Assembly: GCA_013002625.1 (NCBI GenBank)
Contig: JABDJE010000215.1
Span: 1 to 64,000, forward strand
Direction of reading: 5' to 3'
From: Saprospiraceae bacterium
GTDB lineage: Bacteria > Bacteroidota > Bacteroidia > Chitinophagales > Saprospiraceae
Length of the DNA stretch: 64,000 nt
In this document: piece after piece, positions 28,688 to 38,084 of the stretch
How the letters are laid out: the number at the start of each line of letters is the position of its first letter
Numbering within the stretch: position 1 is the first letter of the stretch
Notes under the pieces: model-generated
What the model was told of the DNA's origin: nothing
The model's database searches: none
Seen by the model: the letters and a program-made list of their open reading frames with translations, nothing else
Translations under genes and position numbers: made by a program

Positions 28688-31600
28688 ATGTCGGATAACA
28701 TGAGTAATTATGATCTTCTTATTCAAAAGTTAGATCAGTTTATTCGAAAGTATTATCTCAATCAATTGATTCGTGGCGTCCTTTACTCCTCTGCCGTGAT
28801 CATTGGCTTGTTTCTAGCCTTTACCTTGCTTGAACATGAATTCTTTTTTAATACCGGTGTCCGCAAAGGCCTATTCTATGGCTTTATCGGTTTTTCGATC
28901 GCATCATTAGCGTATTGGGTGCTATTACCATTGAGCCATTATTTCAAATTGGGGAGGATCATTGATCACGAACAAGCCGCTCATATTATTGGCCACCACT
29001 TTACTTCTGTTCAAGATAAGTTACTCAATGTTCTTCAGCTTAAAAAGCAAAGTTTAGGGCTGACATCAGCTGATCTCATCAATGCTTCCATCGAACAAAA
29101 GACGGAATCAATCAAATTGGTCCCTTTCAAGGCTGCCATTGATTTAAAGAAAAACAGACAATATCTGAAATACGCCTTGCCGCCTGCTTTGGCTTTATTA
29201 GTCATGTTATTTGCTGCACCAAGTTTGATTACTGAGTCTACGCATCGAATCATTAATAATAACACGGCGTTTGAAAAAGCTGCCCCTTTCCATTTCAATA
29301 TAAAGAATGAAGATTTGAGTGTTGTACAATACGACGACTTTGATCTGAACATTCAAATAACAGGGTCCGTCCTTCCCGATGAAGTATTTGTTGAAGTTGA
29401 TAACTTCCAATACAGGATGAAAAAGCTCAGTAAAGATCAATTCAGATATACATTTAACAGCGTTCAAAAAAATATCGCTTTCAATGTGTTTTCGGGGAGT
29501 GTGCGTTCAGACAAACACGAGTTGGATGTGTTGTTGAAACCCAATTTAAGTTCATTTGAAGTTAGCCTGGACTATCCTTCTTATACAGGAAGAAAAGATG
29601 AGGTCTTGAATAATATTGGAGATATGTTGCTTCCTGAAGGCACCAAGGTGAAATGGACATTTGAATCCAATAATACGGATATTCTTGAGCTTGGTTTTAC
29701 TTCAAATAATGAACGAATCGAAGCCAAGAGAATTGCTGAACAAAGATTCAGCGCTCAAAAAAGAATCTACAAGTCTGACTCCTATAAGGTCTATATTTCA
29801 AATAAGGCAATTCCGACACCTGACTCGGTTAGCTATATTGTTAATGTCACACCGGACCAATATCCAGAGATTAATGTAGAAGTATTTGAAGACAGTCTGG
29901 CCAGTGGTGTTATTTATTTTGTTGGAAATGCTTCAGATGATTACGGCCTTGAAAATCTTTCATTTAACCTTATTCGAACAGATGAGCGCGGTGGACAAAT
30001 CAATGAAACAGAAACCTTGCTCAATCCACAATTCCGCGAAATCCAGTACGACCATATTTTGGATATAAATGCACTTCAATTAAAGCCTGGTGAAAAATTA
30101 AGTTACTACTTCGAGGTGTTTGATAATGATGCTGTCAATGGTTCCAAATCTGCTAAGACAGCAGTAATGGAATTTGAAAAACCCACCGTTGAAGAATTTG
30201 AAGAACAGGAACAAGAAAATGAGGAGGATATAAAGGATAAGCTTAAAAAGTCAATTGAAGAATCTAAAAAGATTAAAGAAGAGCTTAAGAAGATGCGCGA
30301 AAAATTGCTTCAGAAGCAAGAGCCAGATTGGGAAGATCGCAAAGAATTTGAGAAATTATTTGAGCGTCAGCAAGAAGTAGAGAAGGCCCTTCAGGAAGCC
30401 AAAGAAAAATTTGAGGAAAACCTTAAAAATCAAGAAGAGTTTACAGAACGCTCAGAAGAAATTCAGGAAAAGCAGGAAAAGATGCAGGAGCTTTTCGAAG
30501 AAGCTGTAGACAAAGAGACACAAGAGTTGATGGATAAGATTCAGGAGCTTCTCGAAGAGTTGAACAAGGAAGATATGATTCAGATGATGGAAGACATGCA
30601 GATGAGTGAAGAAGCCATGGAAAAGAATAATGAGCGCTTATTGGAGCTTTTTAAGAATCTTGAAATGGAAAAAGAGATTCAGGATATGACAGAAAAGCTG
30701 GAAGAGTTGGCAGAAGAGCAGGAAGATCTTTCTGAAAAAACTGAAAACAGTTCTGAGTCACAGGATTCTTTACAAAATCAGCAAGAGGAATTAAATAAGG
30801 AATTTGATAAGCTTCAGGAGAAGATGGATGAAATGCAGCAAAAGAATCAGGAGCTGGAAAGACCTAAAGACCTTGGTGAAGATACACCAGAACAAATGGA
30901 GGAGATCAAAAAGGACATGGAGCAAAGTCAGGATCAACTTCAGAAGCAGCAAAATAAATCTGCTTCAAAAAAACAAAAACGTGCCGCTCAGAAAATGAAA
31001 GAAATGGCACAAAAAATGCAATCTAATCAACAGTCTCAAAATATGGATCAGATGCAAGAGGATATTGCAGCATTGAGGCAGTTGCTAGAAAATCTTGTAA
31101 CAATGTCTTTTGATCAAGAAGATTTGATTAACAGCATCAAAAGGGTAAATATCAATACGCCTACATATGTTAGCCAAATACAGGAGCAATTTAAGTTGAA
31201 GGATGACTTTCAGCTTATTCAAGACAGCTTACAAGCATTGGCGAAACGTGTGTCTCAAATCGAAGGATTTGTCACTGAGAAAGTAGTGGAAATCGAAAGC
31301 AATCTGGGACACAGTATTGACGAACTTGAAGAAAGACAAAAGAATCAGGCAGAAGATCACCAACGTAAGACGATGAAAAACGTTAACGACCTTGCCTTAA
31401 TGCTCAGTGAAACCATGCAACAAATGCAAGAGCAAATGGGTGACATGATGATGGGTAGTCAGATGTGTAATAAACCTGGCGGTGCTGGTTCCTCCGGTCA
31501 AAAACCAATGGATAAAATAACCGAAGGCCAACAGAAGTTGGGTGAGGATATGAAAAAAATGGGTGAAGGAAAAGGACAGGGTGAAAACGGCAAGCCTTCT

Positions 31601-32023
31601 GCAAAGGATTTTGCTGAATCTGCGGCCCGTCAAGCAGAGCTAAGACGAGCTCTCGAAGCCATGCAGGAACAAAAAATGGAACAAGGAAAAGGGTCAGAGT
31701 TGTTGCAAGAAATAATTGAAGAAATGGATAAGGTAGAGGTGGATCTTGTAAACAAAAGAATGGATAGTGAGTTAATGTTACGCCAACAAGATATTCTCAC
31801 AAAATTACTTGAAGCAGAAAAAGCTGAAAGAGAAAGAGAATTTGATAATAAAAGAAAGGCTGAAATTGGTGAAGAGAAATTGAAAGAGCTGCCTCCTGAA
31901 TTAAAAGAGTACCTAAAGGAAAGAGAAAGTCAAATTGATTTATACAATAAAATTTCTCCTTCATTAAGACCTTACTTCAGACAACTTGTTGATGAATATT
32001 ACAAGTCCTTAAAGACTAACTAA
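28688..32023 (+). CDS. DUF4175-family membrane protein with long coiled coil
   Basis: A very large membrane protein (1111 residues from this start) with two N-terminal membrane helices (about residues 30-90), a third near 175 and a beta-rich periplasmic section to about 500. About 350 residues of Glu/Gln/Lys/Met-rich coiled coil follow, with runs such as EEFEEQEQENEEDIKDKLKK. The whole layout matches the Bacteroidota DUF4175 family, of unknown function. I prefer the ATG at 28688 to the GTG at 28673. It heads a tight operon with an HATPase protein, ybeY, an M14 peptidase and an MBL-fold protein. Confidence 0.8.
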   Translation: MSDNMSNYDLLIQKLDQFIRKYYLNQLIRGVLYSSAVIIGLFLAFTLLEHEFFFNTGVRKGLFYGFIGFSIASLAYWVLLPLSHYFKLGRIIDHEQAAHIIGHHFTSVQDKLLNVLQLKKQSLGLTSADLINASIEQKTESIKLVPFKAAIDLKKNRQYLKYALPPALALLVMLFAAPSLITESTHRIINNNTAFEKAAPFHFNIKNEDLSVVQYDDFDLNIQITGSVLPDEVFVEVDNFQYRMKKLSKDQFRYTFNSVQKNIAFNVFSGSVRSDKHELDVLLKPNLSSFEVSLDYPSYTGRKDEVLNNIGDMLLPEGTKVKWTFESNNTDILELGFTSNNERIEAKRIAEQRFSAQKRIYKSDSYKVYISNKAIPTPDSVSYIVNVTPDQYPEINVEVFEDSLASGVIYFVGNASDDYGLENLSFNLIRTDERGGQINETETLLNPQFREIQYDHILDINALQLKPGEKLSYYFEVFDNDAVNGSKSAKTAVMEFEKPTVEEFEEQEQENEEDIKDKLKKSIEESKKIKEELKKMREKLLQKQEPDWEDRKEFEKLFERQQEVEKALQEAKEKFEENLKNQEEFTERSEEIQEKQEKMQELFEEAVDKETQELMDKIQELLEELNKEDMIQMMEDMQMSEEAMEKNNERLLELFKNLEMEKEIQDMTEKLEELAEEQEDLSEKTENSSESQDSLQNQQEELNKEFDKLQEKMDEMQQKNQELERPKDLGEDTPEQMEEIKKDMEQSQDQLQKQQNKSASKKQKRAAQKMKEMAQKMQSNQQSQNMDQMQEDIAALRQLLENLVTMSFDQEDLINSIKRVNINTPTYVSQIQEQFKLKDDFQLIQDSLQALAKRVSQIEGFVTEKVVEIESNLGHSIDELEERQKNQAEDHQRKTMKNVNDLALMLSETMQQMQEQMGDMMMGSQMCNKPGGAGSSGQKPMDKITEGQQKLGEDMKKMGEGKGQGENGKPSAKDFAESAARQAELRRALEAMQEQKMEQGKGSELLQEIIEEMDKVEVDLVNKRMDSELMLRQQDILTKLLEAEKAEREREFDNKRKAEIGEEKLKELPPELKEYLKERESQIDLYNKISPSLRPYFRQLVDEYYKSLKTN

Positions 32024-32043
32024 ATAATAAACATTACTTGAAG

Positions 32044-32448
32044 ATGGGACAAGCATTAATGCTTAAACTAAAGTCATCGCCTTGCCAGATTAAATACCTT
32101 GAATCATTTGTTCTGTCTGTAAAACACAAATGTGCTTTAAGTCAGGACGTCCATGACAACATCCTCATCAGTCTCACCGAAGCCGTCAATAATGCCATTA
32201 TACATGGAAATCAAAGGAATGAAAAAAAGTATGTCAATGTAAAATGCAAGGAAATAAAAGATCAAATCATCATAAGCATCTCGGATGAAGGTCCAGGATT
32301 TGATATAAATGAATTGTCAGACCCTACCCTGCCTGAAAATATCGAATGCTGTGGTGGTCGCGGTGTATTTATTATGCAACAACTTGCAGACAATATGAAG
32401 TTTGTCAACAACGGTCAAACAATCGAATTGTACTTTAAGCGGATTTAA
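32044..32448 (+). CDS. RsbW/SpoIIAB-like ATP-binding protein (anti-sigma-type HATPase)
   Basis: A stand-alone GHKL ATPase domain of 134 residues, like the serine kinases that bind and inhibit sigma factors or act on anti-anti-sigma partners. The N box is in EAVNNAIIHGN near residue 46, the G1 box in SDEGPGFDI near 80 and the G2 box in GGRGVFIMQQL near 105. No STAS partner or sigma factor lies nearby. The ATG at 32044 follows a TTG at 32038 in the same frame. Its stop overlaps the ybeY start (TAATG), so the two are translationally coupled. Confidence 0.85.
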   Translation: MGQALMLKLKSSPCQIKYLESFVLSVKHKCALSQDVHDNILISLTEAVNNAIIHGNQRNEKKYVNVKCKEIKDQIIISISDEGPGFDINELSDPTLPENIECCGGRGVFIMQQLADNMKFVNNGQTIELYFKRI

Positions 32449-32876
32449 TGTCTGAAGCTCCAATCTCTTTCGCTGTTGAAGATATCAAGTTTGAATTAGA
32501 GCATGAAAATGATATCAAATCCTGGTTATGCACTGTGGCTCAAGCAGAACAAAAAAAATTAACCCAACTCGATTATCTGTTCTGTTCTGATGACTACCTT
32601 CTGGATGTCAATAAGACCTATTTGAATCACGACTACTATACAGATATCATCACTTTTCCACTTGACAAAAAGAACATCGAGGCTAATATCTTCATCAGCA
32701 TTGATAGAGTAAAAGAAAATGCACAACTTTATACCCAGAACTTTAAGGATGAGCTGCATCGCGTAATCGTGCACGGACTCCTGCATTTAATCGGATACAA
32801 TGACAAGACGCCTGAAGATGAAAAAGCAATGCGCAAAAAAGAAGACGATTGCCTGGCTATGCGGCAGTTTGTTTAG
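32448..32876 (+). CDS. ybeY: Endoribonuclease YbeY (rRNA maturation factor)
   Basis: A metal-dependent RNase involved in 16S rRNA 3'-end processing and ribosome quality control. The zinc motif reads HGLLHLIGYND with His109 and His113; the third ligand position, His in the E. coli enzyme, is Asp119 here. The following KTPEDEKAMRKKED block is typical. At 142 residues it has the usual length. It starts at TAATG on the HATPase gene, and its last 59 nt are also read in another frame as the start of the M14 peptidase gene. Confidence 0.92.
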   Translation: MSEAPISFAVEDIKFELEHENDIKSWLCTVAQAEQKKLTQLDYLFCSDDYLLDVNKTYLNHDYYTDIITFPLDKKNIEANIFISIDRVKENAQLYTQNFKDELHRVIVHGLLHLIGYNDKTPEDEKAMRKKEDDCLAMRQFV

Positions 32877-34548
32877 TTGTTTGTGTCTCATTCTTCCACT
32901 CCCTTCCAACGCTCAACAACAAAACATACAGTCTGTTCTGGATTACGCTGGCGGTATCTCCATCATCCTTGACAACCCCAAAGACTGGAACAGCATCAAA
33001 GACATAGATGGCGTAATACTTGATCATGGCTCTACAAGAGAGAACATTAAATTGTACGTCACAAAACCGGCCTACAATGAAATTAAATCTCAAGACTTGT
33101 CCTTCAGGGTAGACATTCCGGAAAAGTCTAAAATAGTCATGAAGGACTTTGCTGAAATACTGTCCCTAAAAACTTCAGGTGATTGTATGCCTGTAATGGA
33201 CTTCTACCCCACCTATGAAGCCTATGAGTCGATGATGTACGCTTTTGAAACAGACTACCCGGATTTGTGTAAGGTTGTGAATTTGGGCACTTTATCAAGC
33301 GGCAGAAAAATACTCGCGCTACAAATGGGCGATAATTTAGAATCAGAGGAACATGAGCCTGTTGTGCTATACACGTCTAGTATGCATGGGGATGAAACTG
33401 CCGGTTACCCATTAATGTTACAATTGATAGATCTCCTACTTTGCTCATATGACAGTGACATCCGTCTAAGAAATATACTTGATAATATTACGCTTTACAT
33501 TAACCCTCTCGCTAATCCGGATGGTGCTTATCGTGGAGGCAACAACTCCATAGAAGGCGCAATAAGATTTAACAGTCGCTTCGTTGATTTGAATCGTAAC
33601 TTCCCCGATCCTGATGACGGGCCAAATCCAGATAATCGCCCTTATCAGGAAGAGACATTGATCTTCATGGCATTTGCAGATAGCGTTGAAATAGATCTGG
33701 CTTGTAATATGCATGGTGGCGCTGAAGTTGCCAACTATCCCTGGGACACCTACGAGCACCTTCCTGCTGATGTCACTTGGTGGGAACATATCTGTCGGGA
33801 CTATGCTTCGTCTGTTCAGGAGAATTCCGAGGAAGGTTATTTTGATGGGTTTGATAATGGCATCACCAATGGGTTTGAATGGTACGAGGTACAGGGTGGC
33901 CGCCAGGACTATATGAATTATGTGCACCGCACAAGGGAGTTTACCTTGGAGTATACGAATCAAAAACTTCTAAACTCTTCTCGTATACCAGAAGTATGGG
34001 AAGCCCACAAAGAAGCATTGCTTGGTTTTATTGAAATGGCCCTGACGGGACTGCATGGTACCGTCACGGATTGTATCACAGGAGAACCCGTAAAGGCAGA
34101 AATATATATCCCGAATCATGACGTCGATAACTCCAGTGTTTTCAGTAAAGAAACTACGGGGTCATTCTATCGCTACCTTGAAGATGGGGACTACAATTTC
34201 CAACTGATTGCAGACGGTTATGATACATTGCTTTTTACAAGCCCGGTGCAAAAATACAGTCAAACAATTAAAGATATAGAGCTATGCCCTTCCGGCATTA
34301 CGGCTGTTGATGATCCTATTTTAGATGCAATTGAGGTTTCTATCAACGGCAGAAATCTGATTATTGATAATATTGCCAATGCGCAATTAAGTCTAGCCAT
34401 TTATAATACTGCAGGACAGTTGCTGCTGTCGCAACAAGTAGCCCATGCTGTTAATACACTCCCCGCAAATCTTTCATCGGGAATCATCTTTGTAAGATTG
34501 GAAAGTCAAAACAAAATGAAGACCTTTACAGTTGTACATGCCAACTAA
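32818..34548 (+). CDS. M14-family zinc carboxypeptidase with T9SS sorting domain
   Basis: A secreted metallo-carboxypeptidase. Zinc and catalytic residues are visible: His and Glu in SSMHGDETAGY, Arg/Asn in DLNRNFPDP, the third ligand His in CNMHGGAEVANYPW, and the catalytic Glu in EFTLEYTNQ. A carboxypeptidase regulatory-like beta domain follows (TGLHGTVTDCITGEPVKAEI). The end is a type A T9SS sorting domain (IYNTAGQLLLSQQVAH, then LSSGIIFVRLES). I chose the ATG at 32818, which gives a basic n-region and a hydrophobic core ending in SNAQQQ. This start lies 59 nt inside ybeY, so the signal peptide is encoded out of frame over the ybeY 3' end. Confidence 0.88.
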   Translation: MKKQCAKKKTIAWLCGSLFSCLCLILPLPSNAQQQNIQSVLDYAGGISIILDNPKDWNSIKDIDGVILDHGSTRENIKLYVTKPAYNEIKSQDLSFRVDIPEKSKIVMKDFAEILSLKTSGDCMPVMDFYPTYEAYESMMYAFETDYPDLCKVVNLGTLSSGRKILALQMGDNLESEEHEPVVLYTSSMHGDETAGYPLMLQLIDLLLCSYDSDIRLRNILDNITLYINPLANPDGAYRGGNNSIEGAIRFNSRFVDLNRNFPDPDDGPNPDNRPYQEETLIFMAFADSVEIDLACNMHGGAEVANYPWDTYEHLPADVTWWEHICRDYASSVQENSEEGYFDGFDNGITNGFEWYEVQGGRQDYMNYVHRTREFTLEYTNQKLLNSSRIPEVWEAHKEALLGFIEMALTGLHGTVTDCITGEPVKAEIYIPNHDVDNSSVFSKETTGSFYRYLEDGDYNFQLIADGYDTLLFTSPVQKYSQTIKDIELCPSGITAVDDPILDAIEVSINGRNLIIDNIANAQLSLAIYNTAGQLLLSQQVAHAVNTLPANLSSGIIFVRLESQNKMKTFTVVHAN

Positions 34549-34557
34549 CTATACAAA

Positions 34558-35445
34558 ATGTCCATTCAAAAGTTAATCGTACTCTGTTTCTTTATTATTC
34601 CTTTGGGTGGTTATGCTCAGTGGGATGACGTGAACATAACAGTCAACAAGGTACAAGGTAATGTGTACATGCTCGAAGGACGAGGAGGCAATATTGGTCT
34701 TTTCGTTGGAGAAGATATGACCTTATTGATCGATGATCAATTCGCTCCATTAAGTGAAAAAATAAAATCTGCGGTTCAATCGGTATCCGACAACCCCATA
34801 CACTATATAGTCAACACACACTGGCATGGGGACCACACAGGTGGCAACGCCAACTTTGCGGAAATGGGGGCAACCATCGTTGCACATGAAAATGTGAGAA
34901 CGCGCCTGAGTACCGAACAAAAAAGACCATTTCGAAATCCTACACCAGCAGCTCCGGAAGCCGCTTGGCCAGATATAACATTTGATGAAAACCTGCAATT
35001 GCATCTGAATGGAGAAAGCGTTCAATTGATTCATGTCCATAATGCCCATACTGATGGTGATGTGTTTGTCTACTTTCCTGAGAGCAATGTTTTGCATATG
35101 GGTGACTGCTTCTTTAAGGATCGTTTCCCTTATGTAGATTTGGGTTCAGGTGGGTCTCCTGATGGTGCTATTAAAGCGGTTGAAACAGCCTTGATGATAA
35201 CTGATCAGAATTCAAAGATCATTCCCGGTCATGGTGCATTGGCTACAAGAGATGATCTTGTACGATTTAAAGAGATGTGGGTGACCATGCGGTCCCGTAT
35301 CAAAGATGCCATTACAAATGGCAGGAGTCTTGAGGACATGAAAGCAGGTATGCTAACCGAAGGATATGACGGATGGGGGGACTTTTTCATCAGTGATGAG
35401 AAGATGATAGAAATGCTTTTCAGGTCTTATTCCGAGGGGCAGTAG
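34558..35445 (+). CDS. Exported MBL-fold metallo-hydrolase
   Basis: A periplasmic metallo-beta-lactamase-fold hydrolase. It has a signal peptide (MSIQKLIVLCFFIIPLGGYAQ). The metal ligands are His88, His90, Asp92 and His93 in THWHGDHTGGN, His in HNAHTDGDVFVYF, Asp in HMGDCFF and His in IPGHGALAT, so the two-metal site is intact. The substrate is unknown; similar proteins include beta-lactamase-like and quinoprotein-associated hydrolases. It lies 9 nt after the M14 gene, and its last 26 nt overlap the end of the convergent membrane-protein gene. Confidence 0.87.
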   Translation: MSIQKLIVLCFFIIPLGGYAQWDDVNITVNKVQGNVYMLEGRGGNIGLFVGEDMTLLIDDQFAPLSEKIKSAVQSVSDNPIHYIVNTHWHGDHTGGNANFAEMGATIVAHENVRTRLSTEQKRPFRNPTPAAPEAAWPDITFDENLQLHLNGESVQLIHVHNAHTDGDVFVYFPESNVLHMGDCFFKDRFPYVDLGSGGSPDGAIKAVETALMITDQNSKIIPGHGALATRDDLVRFKEMWVTMRSRIKDAITNGRSLEDMKAGMLTEGYDGWGDFFISDEKMIEMLFRSYSEGQ

Positions 35446-36241
35446 ATGGTAGAAAAAACAGTGGTAAGAAAACTCCAAACTCCCAATACTCTATCCGCAT
35501 AATCAGAAAGTCACCAATTACAAATAATATCATTGCCAGGGCCAAGAACTTATCATACTTTCTTGTGAAGAATCCAAGCAGGAAGGACAATTGAAATAGG
35601 CCTACAATAATATAGAATATGTAGGCTATATTATTGTGGCCAATAAAAAAGGATGCGAGCCTTGTACTGATATGGTCTGGGAAAAATAGATTATGATCAA
35701 AATGCTGTGTGATCAAGATTGTTGAAAATTGAGCTCCATCAAAAAGGGTTCCACGCGTCATTTTCCATAATGCCGCAGACACAAAGATGAAGCAAACATA
35801 GTATCTGAAATACTTAATCAGCCTATGATATTTGATTTCTGAATTTGCACTGAATATCAAAATAACCAATGCCAGGCCAAGGTACTTACGTATTGAGAGC
35901 GTAGGATAGGCAAAGGCGATTAATAAATAAACACCGTATAGTAAAAAAAACACCCAGGCTAAGTGAAAATGTTTTTTCTTTTGAGTGAAGTATAACATCA
36001 CGGGCAGAAGAAAAATGAGTGCGTCAAGGAATCCACACAACCAGATGTTATGTATAATGAATGATGGTATTCCAACCGCAGTAAACACCCAGAGCAATGG
36101 ATCCTGTCTGGTTTGAAAAATAAAAGCGTCTCCCAGTTGAGACAAACACAATCCGTTCAAACTTCTTAATAACTGGAACAAGAAAAAGAGTATGCAGAAA
36201 TACACCAGATAATATTTTCTATGGTCCTGCCAGTTCATCAT
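35420..36241 (-). CDS. Polytopic membrane protein of unknown function, HTTM-like
   Basis: A 273-residue integral membrane protein with about seven to eight helices. The pattern of aromatic- and His-containing loops (YHRLIKYFRYYVCFIFVSAA) recalls the HTTM (vitamin K-dependent carboxylase-related) membrane family. Similarity is weak, and no catalytic motif can be named. Its ATG overlaps the TGA of the upstream gene (ATGA), so it is coupled to the 159-residue protein. Its 3' end overlaps the MBL gene by 26 nt. Confidence 0.6.
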   Translation of the reverse strand: MMNWQDHRKYYLVYFCILFFLFQLLRSLNGLCLSQLGDAFIFQTRQDPLLWVFTAVGIPSFIIHNIWLCGFLDALIFLLPVMLYFTQKKKHFHLAWVFFLLYGVYLLIAFAYPTLSIRKYLGLALVILIFSANSEIKYHRLIKYFRYYVCFIFVSAALWKMTRGTLFDGAQFSTILITQHFDHNLFFPDHISTRLASFFIGHNNIAYIFYIIVGLFQLSFLLGFFTRKYDKFLALAMILFVIGDFLIMRIEYWEFGVFLPLFFLPSTAPRNKT

Positions 36242-36717
36242 TGCAGTACTATATGACTTTTTACTATTGATGTTGAACCTTCACCTTGTATGTAGTTTTT
36301 TCGAACTACTTGAAAGTGCTCTATCCCGGGAAAAATACTCTTCAACCAACGTCTCATTTGCGCTTCAGGATCAGTATATCGATGGGGTTTCATCAAATAT
36401 GCTTCAAGCGATGGTAGAGGTAAAAGGCCAAAATACTTACTGATAATCTTGGCAGATGGATTGGTATTGTCTGAAGATATCAGCGCGTCATACGCCTTAA
36501 TCGTATTGGTAATATATACGTAACGCCGATAATTGAGTGTCTTGTAATTAAGTACTTGGTTGTCAAGTTTTATTTCGTAGACATTGAAACTTTGAGGTAT
36601 TTCTCTTTGCTCAGAGTACATACCAAAATGATAGAATGGAAACACCTCCAGCTGGATGATGTGGAGGAGGGCATAAAATATTGATATGATAATGACGATA
36701 TGGCTCGGCTTCTTCAT
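36238..36717 (-). CDS. Protein of unknown function with one N-terminal membrane helix
   Basis: A 159-residue protein that I do not recognise. One hydrophobic helix (IVIIISIFYALLHIIQLEVF, about 7-26) is followed by a soluble domain with many Tyr and Arg residues, including YKTLNYRRYVYITNT and RRWLKSIFPGIEHF. It is coupled by an ATGA overlap to the downstream polytopic membrane protein. The two probably form a membrane complex or pathway, with the soluble part facing the periplasm. No signal peptidase site or lipobox is seen. Confidence 0.6.
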   Translation of the reverse strand: MKKPSHIVIIISIFYALLHIIQLEVFPFYHFGMYSEQREIPQSFNVYEIKLDNQVLNYKTLNYRRYVYITNTIKAYDALISSDNTNPSAKIISKYFGLLPLPSLEAYLMKPHRYTDPEAQMRRWLKSIFPGIEHFQVVRKNYIQGEGSTSIVKSHIVLQ

Positions 36718-36764
36718 TCGCTATAAATATAGCGCTCAATATTTATAATGAGAACCTTGCAGTC

Positions 36765-38006
36765 CTACTCGTATCTCAAAGCATCAATTGGATCCAGTCG
36801 AGATGCCTTCAATGCAGGATAAAGGCCAGAGAGAACACCTACAATTATGCAAACAACTATTCCCAGAGCCATCCAGTTGAATGGAATAATAAACTTACCA
36901 TCAATAAGGCCGGCAACGATCAAGCCAATTATAATGCCGAGAAATATACCTACTATCCCGCCCATAATTGTGATGACGATCGCCTCCATTATAAACTGGA
37001 AGAGAATATTGAATCGTGTAGCCCCCAGAGCCTTGCGGACGCCTATCTCACGCGTTCGTTCCGTTACCGACACCAACATAATATTCATCAGGCCGATAGC
37101 AGCTCCCAGTAGGGTCATTAATGCAATGGCAATAGTAGCCAATCGCAACTCCGTTGTAATTTCTTTTAAGGTCTCAAGTATACCATCGCTCTTCCGAATG
37201 CTAAAGTCATTTTCCTCTGTAGCGCGCAGGTTCCTTACATTACGCATAACGCCGGTAGCATTTGAAACGGCATCTTCGATTTCATTCGGATTTTGTACAG
37301 CAGTCATAATACTATAATTACGATTGGCATATCCGTAATAACGCTTGGCATTGAGCAAAGGAATAAAAACCCGCCTGTCGTTGGATTGACTCATTGACGA
37401 CCCCTTACTCTTAAGGACGCCCACAACTTTATAACGTGTATTGCCTACGCTGATGATTTGATTCAGTGCTTTTTCCGATTTATCATCGAATAGCATTTTT
37501 ACAATTTCACTGGCTATGATTATTTTATGTGCACCGGTTTCAATTTCATTACGCGAGAAGTTTCGACCCACATCCATTTCAAAAGCAGATACATCGAAAT
37601 AGTTTTCATCAATACCAATCAGTCTTACATTGGGGTTTGTTTTTTCGCCATTATACTTTATTGTGGAGTTCCATTGACAAAATGTATTGATTGAAACCTT
37701 TGCTCCGCCATAATCATAAGACTCCTTGAAATCCATTGCCTGACGAAAGTTGATTGGGGCACCGCGCTTGGACTCCTTACCATCTTGTCGACCACCCATA
37801 TTATCACGCTTTGGATAAATATAAAATGAATTGGCACCCATCCGGTTGAAACTATCACTCATGGAAAACAAAACAGTGTCGATTGCGGTCAGAATACCTA
37901 CAAGGCAGGTAATCCCAACAGCAATGATCAATAAGGTCAGAGATGCTCTCAATAAATTGGCCCGAATAGACCTGAGGGCAACCTTTATGTTCTCCATTAC
38001 ATTCAT
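36765..38006 (-). CDS. MacB/FtsX-type ABC transporter permease
   Basis: A permease subunit of the MacB/FtsX mechanotransmission class. It has one N-terminal membrane helix (about 20-42), a large periplasmic domain and three C-terminal helices (about 285-405). The family tail VTERTREIGVRKALGATR is clear, as are GLYPALKASRLDPIDALRYE at the end. I chose the ATG at 38006; an upstream frame to 38057 adds a Cys-rich run that does not fit the family. No ATPase or fusion-protein gene is adjacent, so its partners must be encoded elsewhere. Confidence 0.87.
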   Translation of the reverse strand: MNVMENIKVALRSIRANLLRASLTLLIIAVGITCLVGILTAIDTVLFSMSDSFNRMGANSFYIYPKRDNMGGRQDGKESKRGAPINFRQAMDFKESYDYGGAKVSINTFCQWNSTIKYNGEKTNPNVRLIGIDENYFDVSAFEMDVGRNFSRNEIETGAHKIIIASEIVKMLFDDKSEKALNQIISVGNTRYKVVGVLKSKGSSMSQSNDRRVFIPLLNAKRYYGYANRNYSIMTAVQNPNEIEDAVSNATGVMRNVRNLRATEENDFSIRKSDGILETLKEITTELRLATIAIALMTLLGAAIGLMNIMLVSVTERTREIGVRKALGATRFNILFQFIMEAIVITIMGGIVGIFLGIIIGLIVAGLIDGKFIIPFNWMALGIVVCIIVGVLSGLYPALKASRLDPIDALRYE

Positions 38007-38084
38007 AGGGGGAAAATTAAGGAAAGTCCGACAATTGCAGCATTTAATTAGAGTCAATCAGTGGACTTTTCGATGAAGTCGCGA

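Noticed and set aside
33466..33963. 165-codon open frame on - opposite the M14 gene
   Set aside because: Antisense to the catalytic region of the peptidase; no domain.
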